A stretch of DNA of 64,000 nt from Emiliania huxleyi CCMP1516. Lineage: Eukaryota; Haptophyta; Isochrysidales; Noelaerhabdaceae. Made by a program: the position numbers and the translations under genes. Shown in pieces: positions 54,706 through 63,683 of this stretch (position 1 is its first letter; every line of letters starts with the position of its first letter). Below the pieces are notes generated by a model. The model was not told the DNA's origin. It did not search any database and saw only the letters and a program-made list of their open reading frames with translations. Location: positions 168,676 through 232,675 of the forward strand of contig NW_005201613.1 in assembly GCF_000372725.1 (NCBI RefSeq), read 5' to 3'.

Positions 54706-54728
54706 TTTTTGACAAGAACGGGCCATGG
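54706..54728 (+). promoter_or_regulatory. Shared 5' word ttgacaagaacgggccatg
   Basis: The isochorismatase-like start codon lies in ttgacaagaacgggccatg (54709-54727). The same word occurs inverted at 53363-53381, where its ATG falls at the very end of the neighbouring minus-strand gene. This suggests a small dispersed repeat or copied leader rather than a conserved promoter. Confidence 0.45.
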
Positions 54729-56610
54729 CCGGGGTTTCTGCACCGAACGATCTTACTTTCGGTCTATCGAAAGTGTTGATCGATAAAGATCTGGGCCTTC
54801 CGCTCCTAGACGGTGGGTTCCCCCCATGCTCGCGCTGCTCCTGCCGGCCTATTCCGCCCAGATCTTCGCCAGCGCGGCCAAGGACCCCGGCCTCAAGGAC
54901 GTCTTCGCTTTTAAGGGCGAGGGCTTTGGCCCAAAGCGACTGCGGCTCGGCAATACGTCGATCAAGAACGCCAAATACAAGAAGAACGACGGCGAAGTCC
55001 CGACCTGGATCGCCGGCGTGCCATTGTCACGGACCGCTGCTCCGCCGCATCGAGGATCGGACAGCGCAGCTCTCACTCTCTATAGGCAAGCCTCCGATCG
55101 AGACGCTGATGCAAGTCTCGGCCGACTGGGCTCTGGCGGACCAGACCCGAACCTTCTGCCTCCTCGTGCTGGACATGGAGAATGACTACCTCCCGTGCGC
55201 AGCCCGCACTGACGCCCGCGCCTTCGCTCGTCTCACTCGCTCTACCCTCTGCGGAGCCTCGCACACAGCCGCGCAGCGCCGCTGCCAGCGCACACAGCCG
55301 CAACGCACACAGCCGCGCAGCGCCGCTGCCAGCTCCCGCGCCCTCCGCCTGCCCCGCAGGTATACATGACTTTTATGATGCCGAACGCCGAGGCGGTGCT
55401 CGCCGCCTTCCGCAAGGCGCAGCAGCCGGTCGTGTGGACCAACTGGTACCGGCAGGAGGACGACGGCGCGTACGGTGCGTGTGCTCGGCACACCGCCTCC
55501 GTGGGTCCGAGGGCGCGTCCACGACGCGTCCCTGACGCGTCCACGACGCGCCCGCAGGAGCCATCGACCGCTTCTGGGGCCCTCGCGGCCTGTACCCGCC
55601 GGGAGGCACCGTCAAAGGGCACGCCGAGAACCCGTTTGGATCGACACGAGGTACAGCAAGAACGCGACCGACACGGCGGGCTGCGCGGCGGTGGCTGGTC
55701 CGCACACGGCACGAGAGCAGCGCGGCCGGAGCCGAGGGCTGGCGTGTTAGGTGCCAGCGATGGGACCGATCACGGAGGACGAGAAGTCGCTCGTCAGCAA
55801 GTCGATGTGAGATGAGCCGAGATCAGCCGAGATGAGCCGAGACCGGTCCATTTGGCGCAGACCCGACCGCTGGCATGTTGCGACTCACGCAGCGGACGCC
55901 ACTCTCCACGAAGGTGTCTGCGAAAGGAGGTCGGCCGTCCCTCCTTCCCTCCGACCATGCCGCCCTCCCCGCCGCAGGCACCTCTCCAAGATGGCCGACA
56001 AGGACGAGCACGGAGACGACATCCTCTACCCGATGCTGCAGGCGTGGGGCGTCGACACCATCGTTATCGTCGGCGCGTGGACCGAAGACTGCGTCATCGC
56101 GACCTGCTACGAGGCGGCAGACCGCTATGGTCTCGACGTCGTCCTCGTCACCGACGCCATCGCAACGGGCTCGCCGGTGCACCAAAAGGCGATGGACACG
56201 ATGCAGGCGGGGAGGCCGCCGAGATGGAGCCGTCGCCCATTTTTTGCAGCCGATGGCAGCGCCGAGTTGCGGCAGCCGTGCCCCTCCTCACCAGTGCCTC
56301 CCTCCCTGCCCAGGCCGCCTGCGGCAAGACGCTGATGGCGGAGGAGCTGGTGCAATACTTCGCGAGCCACCGGCACAAGCTCGGCCCCGCGCAAGCCGAG
56401 CTCAACTATGGCGCCGTTCAGCTGCGCCGCCGCGCCGCCCTGCTGAGCGCCGCGCAGGCCGAGGCGCGCGGTGGCGAGGGCATCTCGGTGGCGGTCGCCG
56501 CGGTGATCGCGCTGACGGCGGCCGCGGTCGGCGCAGCGATCGCCGTCCGCGTCTTCGTTCGTCACCCGCTCTCCCACAGCTACGAGAACAGCCCCGTGCC
56601 ACTCACCTAA
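54725..56610 (+). CDS. Isochorismatase-like cysteine hydrolase with C-terminal membrane anchor
   Basis: The start is MAGVSAPNDLTFGLSKVLID. Exons read FASAAKDPGLKDVFAFKGEG FGPKRL (about 54860-55030), KPPIETLMQVSADWALADQT, FCLLVLDMENDYL (first catalytic Asp), VYMTFMMPNAEAVLAAFRKA QQPVVWTNWYRQEDDG (from 55362), AIDRFWGPRGLYPPGGTVKG HAENPFG, KDEHGDDILYPMLQAWGVDT IVIVGAWTEDCVIATCYEAA (nucleophile Cys) and LVTDAIATGSPVHQKAMDTM Q. The last exon (about 56310-56610) has a helical stretch, then a membrane helix (GISVAVAAVIALTAAAVGAA I) and a short basic tail. The family hydrolyses isochorismate, nicotinamide or related amides; substrate not determined. The small segment before the hydrolase is unassigned and several splice sites are approximate. 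Confidence 0.78.
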
Positions 56611-57003
56611 CTAAAGGTTAACGCAAGTGCTCGCACTGGCGGGAATTTTGATGGGAGCGCTCGTAGGACATGCGCATGTCCTTTAAAATCCCATCTCGTG
56701 ATCTAGTCTCAGAGTTTTACCGTTTTCATTCTTTTACCCGCTAACGGCATGGTGCATGGTGCGCAGACATCTCTCATGTATATCGTCTCTCCGCATCTGA
56801 CAAATTGATACAGGAAAAGATAAAAGAACGGGCGGCGCACCGCCGGCGTGTAGGCAGCGGCGGCCTAGAGCGAGAGGCGGCGCAGTCGCGCCAGTCGGCC
56901 GCCGCGCAGGAGCACGGGCGCTTCGCCTCACCCGCCTTTGCTCCCGTCCCCTCGCTGCCGCCCCTCGCCACCGCTGCCCCTCCCCTCCCCGGCCGCTCCT
57001 CCA
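56611..57003. other. Short intergenic region between convergent genes
   Basis: An inverted pair gacatgcgcatgtcc (56668-56682) is visible. Nothing else recognised. Confidence 0.45.
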
Positions 57004-59376
57004 TCAAGCAATGCTACCGTCAGTACTACACAGCGGGGCGACCGCCCTCTCCAGGTAGGCTTGCCGCTCATTGGCAATCAAGCCGTACCATTCGTAGAAT
57101 GGAACGCTGATCACCCTCCAGCCAGCTGCCGTGAGGAGGCGCCGCTTGAGCAGCGTTGGCCCATTGGGTCTGCGCACGCCCCGGCCGTCGGGCAGCAAGA
57201 AGTGAGACGGGCCGTCCACCTCAACGCCGACGCGTGTCGAGGGCAGCGCCAGGTCGAGAGAGTAGCCGGTGCGCGGCTCGAGATGCTCCTCCTCGAAGCC
57301 GTGCTGGACGGCGGCGAGGGCAGCCGCGACGGAGCGCTGTAAGCGCGAGATCGTAACTTCAGTGCCTTGCATGGCGTCGCAGCAGAGCTTGCGCTGGGAC
57401 GCGGAGAGGAGGTGCTGCTGCCCGTCTGCTCCTCGCTCAAGGGAGAGCCAGAGCTGCCACTGGTGCAGCTGACGGCGGTCCTCCTCGCTCCATATCGAGG
57501 GATCCCGCGCGAGCGAGTCGCTGATCACGCGCGAGCAGTCGGCAAGCAGCGCCTGGTGATAACAGTCTGCCGTCGCATACGCCCAGACCGTGTTGGACAG
57601 CTCCTGCGGCTTGAAGCCAGCCAGCCCGCTGCGCACCGCCGCCTCCGCCACCGCCGCGTACAGCGCGTCCGCTGCCACGCCCGCCGTCGCATACGCCCAC
57701 ACCGTGTTGGCCAGGGCCTGAGGGCTGAAGCCAGTCAGCCCGCCGCGCACCACTGCCTCCGCCACCGCCGCGTACAGCGCGTCCGCTGCCACGCCCGCCG
57801 TCGCATACGCCCAGACCGTGTTGGACAGCGCCTGTGGAGTGAAGCCAGCCAGCCCGCCGCGCACCGCCGCCTCCACCACCGCCGCGTACAGCGCGTCCGC
57901 TGCCACGCCCGCCGTCGCATACGCCCACACCGTGTTGGCAAGGTTCTGAGCGTTGAAGCCAGTCAGCCCGCCACGCACCGCCGCCTCCGCCACGGCCGCG
58001 TACAGCGCGTCCGCAGCCACGCCCGCCGTCGCATACGCCCATACCGTGTTGGACAGGGCCTGAGGGTTGAAGCCAGTCAGCCCGCCGCGCACCACTGCCT
58101 CCGCCACCGCCGCGTACAGCGCGTCCGCTGCCATGCCCGCCGTCGCATACGCCCACACCGCGTTGGACAGCGCCTGTGGAGTGAAGCCATCCAGCCCGCC
58201 GCGAACCGACGCCTCCGCCACCGCCGCGTACAGCGCGTCCGCAGCCACGCCCGCCGTCGCATACGCCCACACCGTGTTGGCCAGATCCTGAGGGTTGAAG
58301 CCAGCCAGCCCGCTCCGCACCGCCGCCTCCGCCACCGCCGCGTACAGCGCGTCCGCAGCCACGCCCGCCGTCGCATACGCCCACACCGTGTTGGCCAGCT
58401 CCTGCGGCTTGAAGCCAGCCAGCCCGCTCCGCACCGCCGCCTCCGCCACCGCAGCGTACAGCGCGTCCGCAGCCATGCCCGCCGTCGCATACGCCCACAC
58501 CGTGTTGGCCAGGTTCTGAGGGGTGAAGCCAGCCAGCCTGCTGCGCACCGCCGCCTCAGCCACCGCCGCGAACAGCGAGCGCACCACCCTTGCTTGCAGG
58601 CCGCACTTTGCAACGCCGTGAGACACGTTAGCCAGCTCGCGTGCTCGGCACGAAGAAACCAGGTCGAGCGTGCGCTGCACCAGCTGCTCAAGCCGCTCCT
58701 CGTGCCGCCGCTCGATGCGCTGCTTGCCCAGTTTGTTCCACAGGTTCGCAGCGTGGATGTGGTTCAAGCTCGTGCTGTGGGCAGCAAAGAGCGCGAGCAG
58801 TGCGTCAGCGCTGCCAGCCTGGGAGATGGATGCGGTCAATTTGAGAGGGTCGACCTGGCCACTACCGTCAGCACAGCGGCTAGACGAGGGTCGCTCATTG
58901 CGCATTAGTGCGTCGTGGCTCTGCCGCTCGTCATTGAGGATCGGCAGACCCATCCGGCGATTGCTGTGCTGATGAGGCTGCCACTGGTGCTGGTACTGGT
59001 CGCGCCGGCCATGGTCGAGCCTGGGATCGTGGTGCCAGTCATCATGCCGATTGCAATAGTCGCGCTCGCCTCTGCACCGACAATCGTCGTAGCCGCGCCG
59101 ATCGTCCTGCCGCCCGTCACTATGCGGCCATTGTTCGCCTCGCCAATGCTTGTTGTGCCATCGCTCAGCGGGCCAACGCTCATCGCGCCATCTCAGCTCG
59201 CCCCGCCATTGCTGCTCGCCGCGTCTGCACACGTCGCGCCGTTGCTCTTCACGCCAGCGACGCTGCGGCTCGTCACGCCAGCGGAGCTCCTCGCTTCGGA
59301 ACATGCGCGGGAGGTCTTGTCCGAACGTAAAAGGAAAGGAAGAATTTAAACAAGACAACTCTCTCTCACAGCACAC
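57004..59376 (-). CDS. RAP-domain protein with nine OPR-like 38-residue repeats
   Basis: Proteins with octotricopeptide-like repeats and a RAP domain bind and process organellar RNAs. The start is at 59376, or more likely MFRSEE at 59304. An Arg/Trp/Glu/His-rich region (RWRDEPQRRWREEQRR) spans about 25-140, then a helical part (LLALFAAHSTSLNHIHAANL WNKLGK; ELANVSHGVAKCG). From about residue 281 come nine repeats of 38 residues, e.g. LAGFTPQALSNTVWAYATAG VAADALYAAVAEAVVRGG, differing at few positions. The RAP domain closes the protein (GYSLDLALPSTRVGVEVDGP SHFL, KRRLLTAAGWRVISVPFYEW). No introns. The N-terminal basic region may include a transit peptide, but no classic one is seen. Confidence 0.9.
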   Translation of the reverse strand: MCCERELSCLNSSFPFTFGQDLPRMFRSEELRWRDEPQRRWREEQRRDVCRRGEQQWRGELRWRDERWPAERWHNKHWRGEQWPHSDGRQDDRRGYDDCRCRGERDYCNRHDDWHHDPRLDHGRRDQYQHQWQPHQHSNRRMGLPILNDERQSHDALMRNERPSSSRCADGSGQVDPLKLTASISQAGSADALLALFAAHSTSLNHIHAANLWNKLGKQRIERRHEERLEQLVQRTLDLVSSCRARELANVSHGVAKCGLQARVVRSLFAAVAEAAVRSRLAGFTPQNLANTVWAYATAGMAADALYAAVAEAAVRSGLAGFKPQELANTVWAYATAGVAADALYAAVAEAAVRSGLAGFNPQDLANTVWAYATAGVAADALYAAVAEASVRGGLDGFTPQALSNAVWAYATAGMAADALYAAVAEAVVRGGLTGFNPQALSNTVWAYATAGVAADALYAAVAEAAVRGGLTGFNAQNLANTVWAYATAGVAADALYAAVVEAAVRGGLAGFTPQALSNTVWAYATAGVAADALYAAVAEAVVRGGLTGFSPQALANTVWAYATAGVAADALYAAVAEAAVRSGLAGFKPQELSNTVWAYATADCYHQALLADCSRVISDSLARDPSIWSEEDRRQLHQWQLWLSLERGADGQQHLLSASQRKLCCDAMQGTEVTISRLQRSVAAALAAVQHGFEEEHLEPRTGYSLDLALPSTRVGVEVDGPSHFLLPDGRGVRRPNGPTLLKRRLLTAAGWRVISVPFYEWYGLIANERQAYLERAVAPLCSTDGSIA
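57590..58580. repeat. 114-bp coding tandem repeat in the RAP gene
   Basis: Nine units of 114 bases encode the 38-residue repeats; long stretches such as gcgtacagcgcgtccgctgc are identical between units. Near-identity at the DNA level points to recent expansion or ongoing gene conversion. Confidence 0.93.
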
Positions 59377-59589
59377 AGGCTCGACACAGGTGCGAACTGG
59401 CGCGTGCTAGTACTATCACCGGCACACCACCGGAGCCGAAAAAGAAAAAGGCGGCGAAACGATTGGACCATGTGTGAAAGGACAGAAAACGTTCGGATCG
59501 CTCCTCATCGCAAACCCTGTCAAGGATGATTTCCCCCTCGAAAATGCTGCGAAATGAGGCGTAAAATCAAGGGCCCGGAGGGTCTGACC

Positions 59590-59735
59590 ACGAGTCTCTG
59601 GGGGGGTCCTCGGCCACGACCCCCCCCCTAGCATGTGGTGAAGGTGCTGGGGGGGGCGGGACCCCCCCCCTAGCATGTGGTGAAGCCTCTGGGGGGGTCG
59701 GACCCCTCCCCTAGCATGTGGTGTGAGCAGAAGCA
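59590..59735. repeat. Palindromic G/C repeat with ctagcatgtggtga
   Basis: Three units consist of a G run, a short centre, a C run and ctagcatgtggtga(a/g). They overlap the 3' end of the next minus-strand ORF, so the predicted C terminus GACFCSHHMLGEGSDPPRGF is repeat-derived. Similar in design to the arrays at 40636-40755. Confidence 0.85.
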
Positions 59736-60479
59736 CGCCCCCCTCCCTGGAAGCGATGTGCGCCTGCTCTCGGGCTCAGAAGGGCTGGCGCCGCGCCCGC
59801 CCCGAGTCACCATCTCGACGCAAGGGGGGAGAGTCTGCGGGTCATTTGGAAGCGCAACCACTGACACGAGCTTGTACCCCCGCTTGGCCATCTCTGACGC
59901 AATCTCCTTCGTGTGCACCGCGTAGACGACGTCATTCGGGCCCTGAAAAAATTTCGTGCGGTCCCATGGCGGCCGTTCTTGAATGATCGGGCGCTTGTTG
60001 GCGCCGCCGCCCGTGTCCACCTCGACCATCAGACCGGCGCACTCCATATGCTGACTCCACGCAATTCGCGCGTTCTCGGCCTTGAAGTCCTCGATACGTT
60101 CGGGAATGAAAGTCGCAGTCATCACGCCGAACCGCTGCAGCAGTGCCACGATGCCCGCATCCTCGCCGAGCGGCGCCATGCTCTCCGGCACCTCACTCTG
60201 AATCTGAGCGTCGCGAGCAAACCTCGCGTCGGTCGGCGTGGCAGGCTCCTCCTCCATCGGTATGCGCCTCCCGTGATGCCGCCGTTTCCTCACTGGTGGT
60301 GACTGAGACGCGGGCGGGCTCCCGCCCTCGCCTCCCGGTCGCTGACGGCGGACCGCGGCCCCCCCACCAAAGCCTGATTGCAGCAACTGAGCTGCATCGA
60401 CCCGCTCGGGTGAGGGGAGCAGCCCCGCGCCGCTCCCCCGGCCGCCGGTGGCCCTCCCCTGCCTCCTCTCCCCCCGCAT
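59670..60479 (-). CDS. Hypothetical protein, 3' end overlapping a repeat
   Basis: No family recognised. Up to 269 residues; the N-terminal 75 are low complexity. An inner start MEEEPATPTDARFARDAQIQ is possible. The central part looks folded: ESMAPLGEDAGIVALLQRFG VMTATFIPERIEDFKAENAR, IAWSQHMECAGLMVEVDTGG, DRTKFFQGPNDVVYAVHTKE IASEMAKRGYKLVSVVALPN. The last about 25 residues come from the palindromic repeat, so the true stop may have been lost or moved. Confidence 0.5.
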   Translation of the reverse strand: MRGERRQGRATGGRGSGAGLLPSPERVDAAQLLQSGFGGGAAVRRQRPGGEGGSPPASQSPPVRKRRHHGRRIPMEEEPATPTDARFARDAQIQSEVPESMAPLGEDAGIVALLQRFGVMTATFIPERIEDFKAENARIAWSQHMECAGLMVEVDTGGGANKRPIIQERPPWDRTKFFQGPNDVVYAVHTKEIASEMAKRGYKLVSVVALPNDPQTLPPCVEMVTRGGRGASPSEPESRRTSLPGRGACFCSHHMLGEGSDPPRGFTTC

Positions 60480-61248
60480 GCCCTCGTATAACCGTACGCC
60501 AGACGGACGGACCGTACTTCCCCAGCCGGTGGTTCTGGCACGGGCCTGTTGGTTGTAGTACTATCTATTAGTAAACCCGGCGGTTTAGGTGTGTTTCTTG
60601 TTTTGCGTCGGGTTTCTTTTTTCGCCTCTAACGTTTGGAAGGAATAACAGGAATATTTTTTTCGCGTCAAATCCGCCATGGCCCATGTGGCGCCCGCCGA
60701 CGCTCCGTTTGCGTTTTGGTGGCGTCCGCGGCGAGCCACGCCAGCAGGCGGCCGCGGCCACGCACGCGTCTGACCGCGCAAAGGTCCGCACGGCGAAGTT
60801 GAGGAGACTCTCTTGCACGCCTCGCAGCCGCCCGTCACAGCAAGGCCGACGCCACCTCCGCCATCTGACGCGATGTCCCAAAACGTCAGATCTGGCTCAC
60901 CCAGGGCTGGACCTAGTCTCACGTCGGCCGGGGCACCACCCACTACGCACTAGCTGCATGATCACCTGAATAAGTAAGTCCGAGAACAAGTAACACCTGA
61001 ATAAGTACGTACTCGTAACGTCCAAAACAAGGCCGCGACTGCCGTCCCCCGGGCCCCTACCCCGGCACCGCCGGGCTCGCCCGCCGGGCACGGGGAAGTT
61101 GCGAAGGGCAAGTGGAGTGCGGGAGGTACGACTGGGCCGGCGAGCGGGGGCGCGTGGCGCCCTTCATAGAACCTGTCCTTTTAGCTAGGACAAAACTCTT
61201 TTTAAAAGGACACATGGGGCTATCCGACTGGCGCGCCGACTCACATAG
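60480..61248. other. Intergenic, no feature recognised
   Basis: A ctgaataagta duplication (60967, 60998) and short inverted pieces occur. No supported gene. Confidence 0.5.
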
Positions 61249-63210
61249 TCACGGGTCGGATGATCTAGAAACACAGTCCAGAAGCGCATGCAGCCGGGAG
61301 CGGACCTCGACGAATGAGAGCGTGCCCTTGACGAGAACAAGATCGACTTCGGCCATCGAGGCCAGCCGGGAGGAGTTCGCGAGCGACTCGCCCGACAAGA
61401 TGCAGATGCGCCCGCGGTAGCCGCGCTGACGTAGCTGCACAGCGATCTCCGAGCCGCGGAACGTCTGCATGGGGCTTAAGTGCAAGTTTTCGTCCAAGAT
61501 GATCAGGGCGACGTCTACGTCGCCGTCCGTCGCGACTGCAAGCAGCCGGTCGACGCTGGCCGCCCCATCCTCACCCAGAACCGCCGAGTCGGGATGGACG
61601 TCGAGGGCCTCCAGCACTGCGGCCAAATAGGCGCGCATGAAGGCGTCGTCGTCCAAGGCGAGGCAGCGGTGAGACGAGAGCGCGGCTGCTGCCGCGGATG
61701 CGGAGTCATCCGTCGAACGAGGAGGGCTCACGCCGGAGTCCGCACGAGGCGCCTGCGCACCTTCTAACACCGCTGCCTCTGCCTTGCACAAGGACGCAGG
61801 GACCACCATGTGTAGCCGAGTATGGTTGCGCGCCTCCGCGTCCGTGAAGGAGGAGAGTCGGGCGCTGCCGCCGACCGCATTGCACGCGCGCAAGATCGTG
61901 TCCAGCCCCAGGCCATCAGACAAGAGCCGTCTCTGCCCATTGCTCCCGTCCGTCGCGACCCGCTTGGAGCCGCGGCCCATCAGGGACGTGCACTCGTCCG
62001 GAGAGAGGCAGCACGTGCCCGGGCGGTCGAGCGAGTCCACGTACACGTGGAGCATGCGCGGCGCGGTGGCGGCGTTGGCGGCCGCCGAGGAGGCGGCGGG
62101 CGCATAGGGGCTGTCATCGAGTAGGTAGAGGCGGATGCGCGTAGGCTCGGACGGCTCGCTGTACTTGGCGATATTCGAGAAGGCCTCCTCCAAGCAGAGC
62201 ATCAGAATGGACGGGTCGATCAGCAGCTCGGCGGGGCAGCTCGGGCTACGCGTGAGCTCAATGGCGCGGACCGCGGTGCCCTCCCGGGTCGGCCTGCCCG
62301 CGACGCGCGTGATGAGCTCGTCGAGGCTCGTCGGCACCGCCGCACTCACGTACAAACCGCTCTGCAGCTGCACGAAGAGCTCGCGCAGGTGGCACCACTC
62401 GGAGCACTGGTAGAGGATCGACGAGACCGTACGCAGCTGCGCCAGGATCTCGTCGGACTGGGCCGCAAACGGTGGCGCTTCGCCGGTGCGTTTTCGCAGC
62501 GTGTCTTCTAGCGTGTCTTCTATGCGCTTGGTGATGAAGGTGGCGGCACAGGCCTTGTTCTTGATGACGTGGTTGAGGCGCGAGTCGCCCACGCGCTCGG
62601 CCTCCGCGCGCTGGCGGAAGTGGAAGGAGTTGCGGCACTGACGCTCGAGCGCGGAGCCGAGGGTGATGGAGGCCGTCATGGTGATCAAGAGGCAGGTGAA
62701 CTCTTGGACCTCCGAGGGCGTCGTGAAGGAGGGCATCAGGACGTTGACGCTGAGAGTGATCGCGTGGATGGCGTGCAGCCGCGCCGGCGTGAGGTAGATG
62801 GTGTGCAGCCATAGGAAAAACTCGGAGAAGAGCAGCCAGTAGTAGGAGCCGAGGGAGGGAATCGCCAGGAGGTGCTCTCGATACAACGAGGCGACGACGT
62901 TCGCGATTGATGGCGTGGTCGCGGCCACCCAGAAGGCGAAGTTGGCGCCGAGTTGGTGCGCCCGGTCGCGGTCCGCCATGAGCGATAGGTGGCGCCAGAA
63001 GATGCCGAGGGAAGCGGTGGAGCAGAGCGGGACGAGCATAAGCCAGACGGCTACGGGGCAACAGGCGATGACAAACACGGAGGAGACCGCCACTTGGCAG
63101 TGAATGGATTGCGCCAGTGCGTAGGACTCGTGGAAGGCGTACGCCCGGAACTCTACCCCCTCCTCGCCGCCAGTGTCGAAGAAATGCAGCAGCAGGCGCT
63201 CATATGACAT
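61249..63210 (-). CDS. Membrane hybrid sensor histidine kinase with receiver domain
   Basis: The single exon encodes 653 residues. About six hydrophobic segments lie in the first 185 residues (VAVSSVFVIACCPVAVWLML V, FAFWVAATTPSIANVVASLY, YYWLLFSEFFLWLHTIYLT, FTCLLITMTASITLGSAL). The dimerisation/phosphoacceptor helix is RLNHVIKNKACAATFITKRI with candidate His214. The HATPase domain has an N-box CLEEAFSNIAKYS (Asn346) and a G-box GLGLDTIL (433-440). The receiver has ALDDDAFMRAYLAAV (acidic pocket 520-522), phosphoacceptor Asp573 in LIILDENLHL, Ser606 and Lys628. Together they form a phosphorelay sensor, with bacterial-type architecture. The input ligand is unknown; a downstream His-phosphotransfer partner is not seen in the window. 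The intronless structure suggests transfer or retroposition. Confidence 0.9.
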   Translation of the reverse strand: MSYERLLLHFFDTGGEEGVEFRAYAFHESYALAQSIHCQVAVSSVFVIACCPVAVWLMLVPLCSTASLGIFWRHLSLMADRDRAHQLGANFAFWVAATTPSIANVVASLYREHLLAIPSLGSYYWLLFSEFFLWLHTIYLTPARLHAIHAITLSVNVLMPSFTTPSEVQEFTCLLITMTASITLGSALERQCRNSFHFRQRAEAERVGDSRLNHVIKNKACAATFITKRIEDTLEDTLRKRTGEAPPFAAQSDEILAQLRTVSSILYQCSEWCHLRELFVQLQSGLYVSAAVPTSLDELITRVAGRPTREGTAVRAIELTRSPSCPAELLIDPSILMLCLEEAFSNIAKYSEPSEPTRIRLYLLDDSPYAPAASSAAANAATAPRMLHVYVDSLDRPGTCCLSPDECTSLMGRGSKRVATDGSNGQRRLLSDGLGLDTILRACNAVGGSARLSSFTDAEARNHTRLHMVVPASLCKAEAAVLEGAQAPRADSGVSPPRSTDDSASAAAAALSSHRCLALDDDAFMRAYLAAVLEALDVHPDSAVLGEDGAASVDRLLAVATDGDVDVALIILDENLHLSPMQTFRGSEIAVQLRQRGYRGRICILSGESLANSSRLASMAEVDLVLVKGTLSFVEVRSRLHALLDCVSRSSDP

Positions 63211-63287
63211 GACTGTTTATCTGGTAGTTTCCTTGATCTGTCGGGGATAATCACGGTTTATCTCTCATGAGGTTGGATATCAGCGTT

Positions 63288-63288
<1 letters not shown>

Positions 63289-63360
<72 letters not shown>
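63289..63360. repeat. CT/GT compound microsatellite
   Basis: About 21 CT units followed by about 14 GT units, immediately beside the inverted copy of dispersed repeat B. Confidence 0.97.
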
Positions 63361-63364
<4 letters not shown>

Positions 63365-63505
63365 AATAGATAGCTCCGCCGTTCATGGAGGCAACCGATG
63401 CGAACCAAAAACTTGCGAGTCGACTGGTGTGTGTCGTCGTGGTTTCGAGAGAGAGAGATTTTTAGCAATACCAAACAACTCTAACACTCACACGTAATTT
63501 GGGGC
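63361..63505. repeat. Dispersed repeats B and B2, inverted copies joined
   Basis: 63361-63455 is the inverse of 9875-9970 and 63448-63500 is the inverse of 31195-31250. The two are contiguous here, so the copies elsewhere are probably partial versions of one element of about 140 bases. Confidence 0.85.
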
Positions 63506-63683
63506 CTGGAGCCCTTATCAAGAATGAATACTTCCTAACGTAACATAACATCGGACGCTTCACCCTCAAGGCGTCGACCGCGCTCAACCACGTCGCCCGT
63601 GGCTGCGAGCCCTCGGTCACACGAGAGCCGCTCGAGGACGCACCACACAAGGGGCTGGGTGCGTGTCTAGAAGGCCACTGTGT

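Noticed and set aside
57437..58908. Long Gly/Arg-rich and His/Arg-rich frames over the RAP gene
   Set aside because: These are frame-shifted and antisense readings of the 114-base repeat. The RAP reading has conserved motifs.
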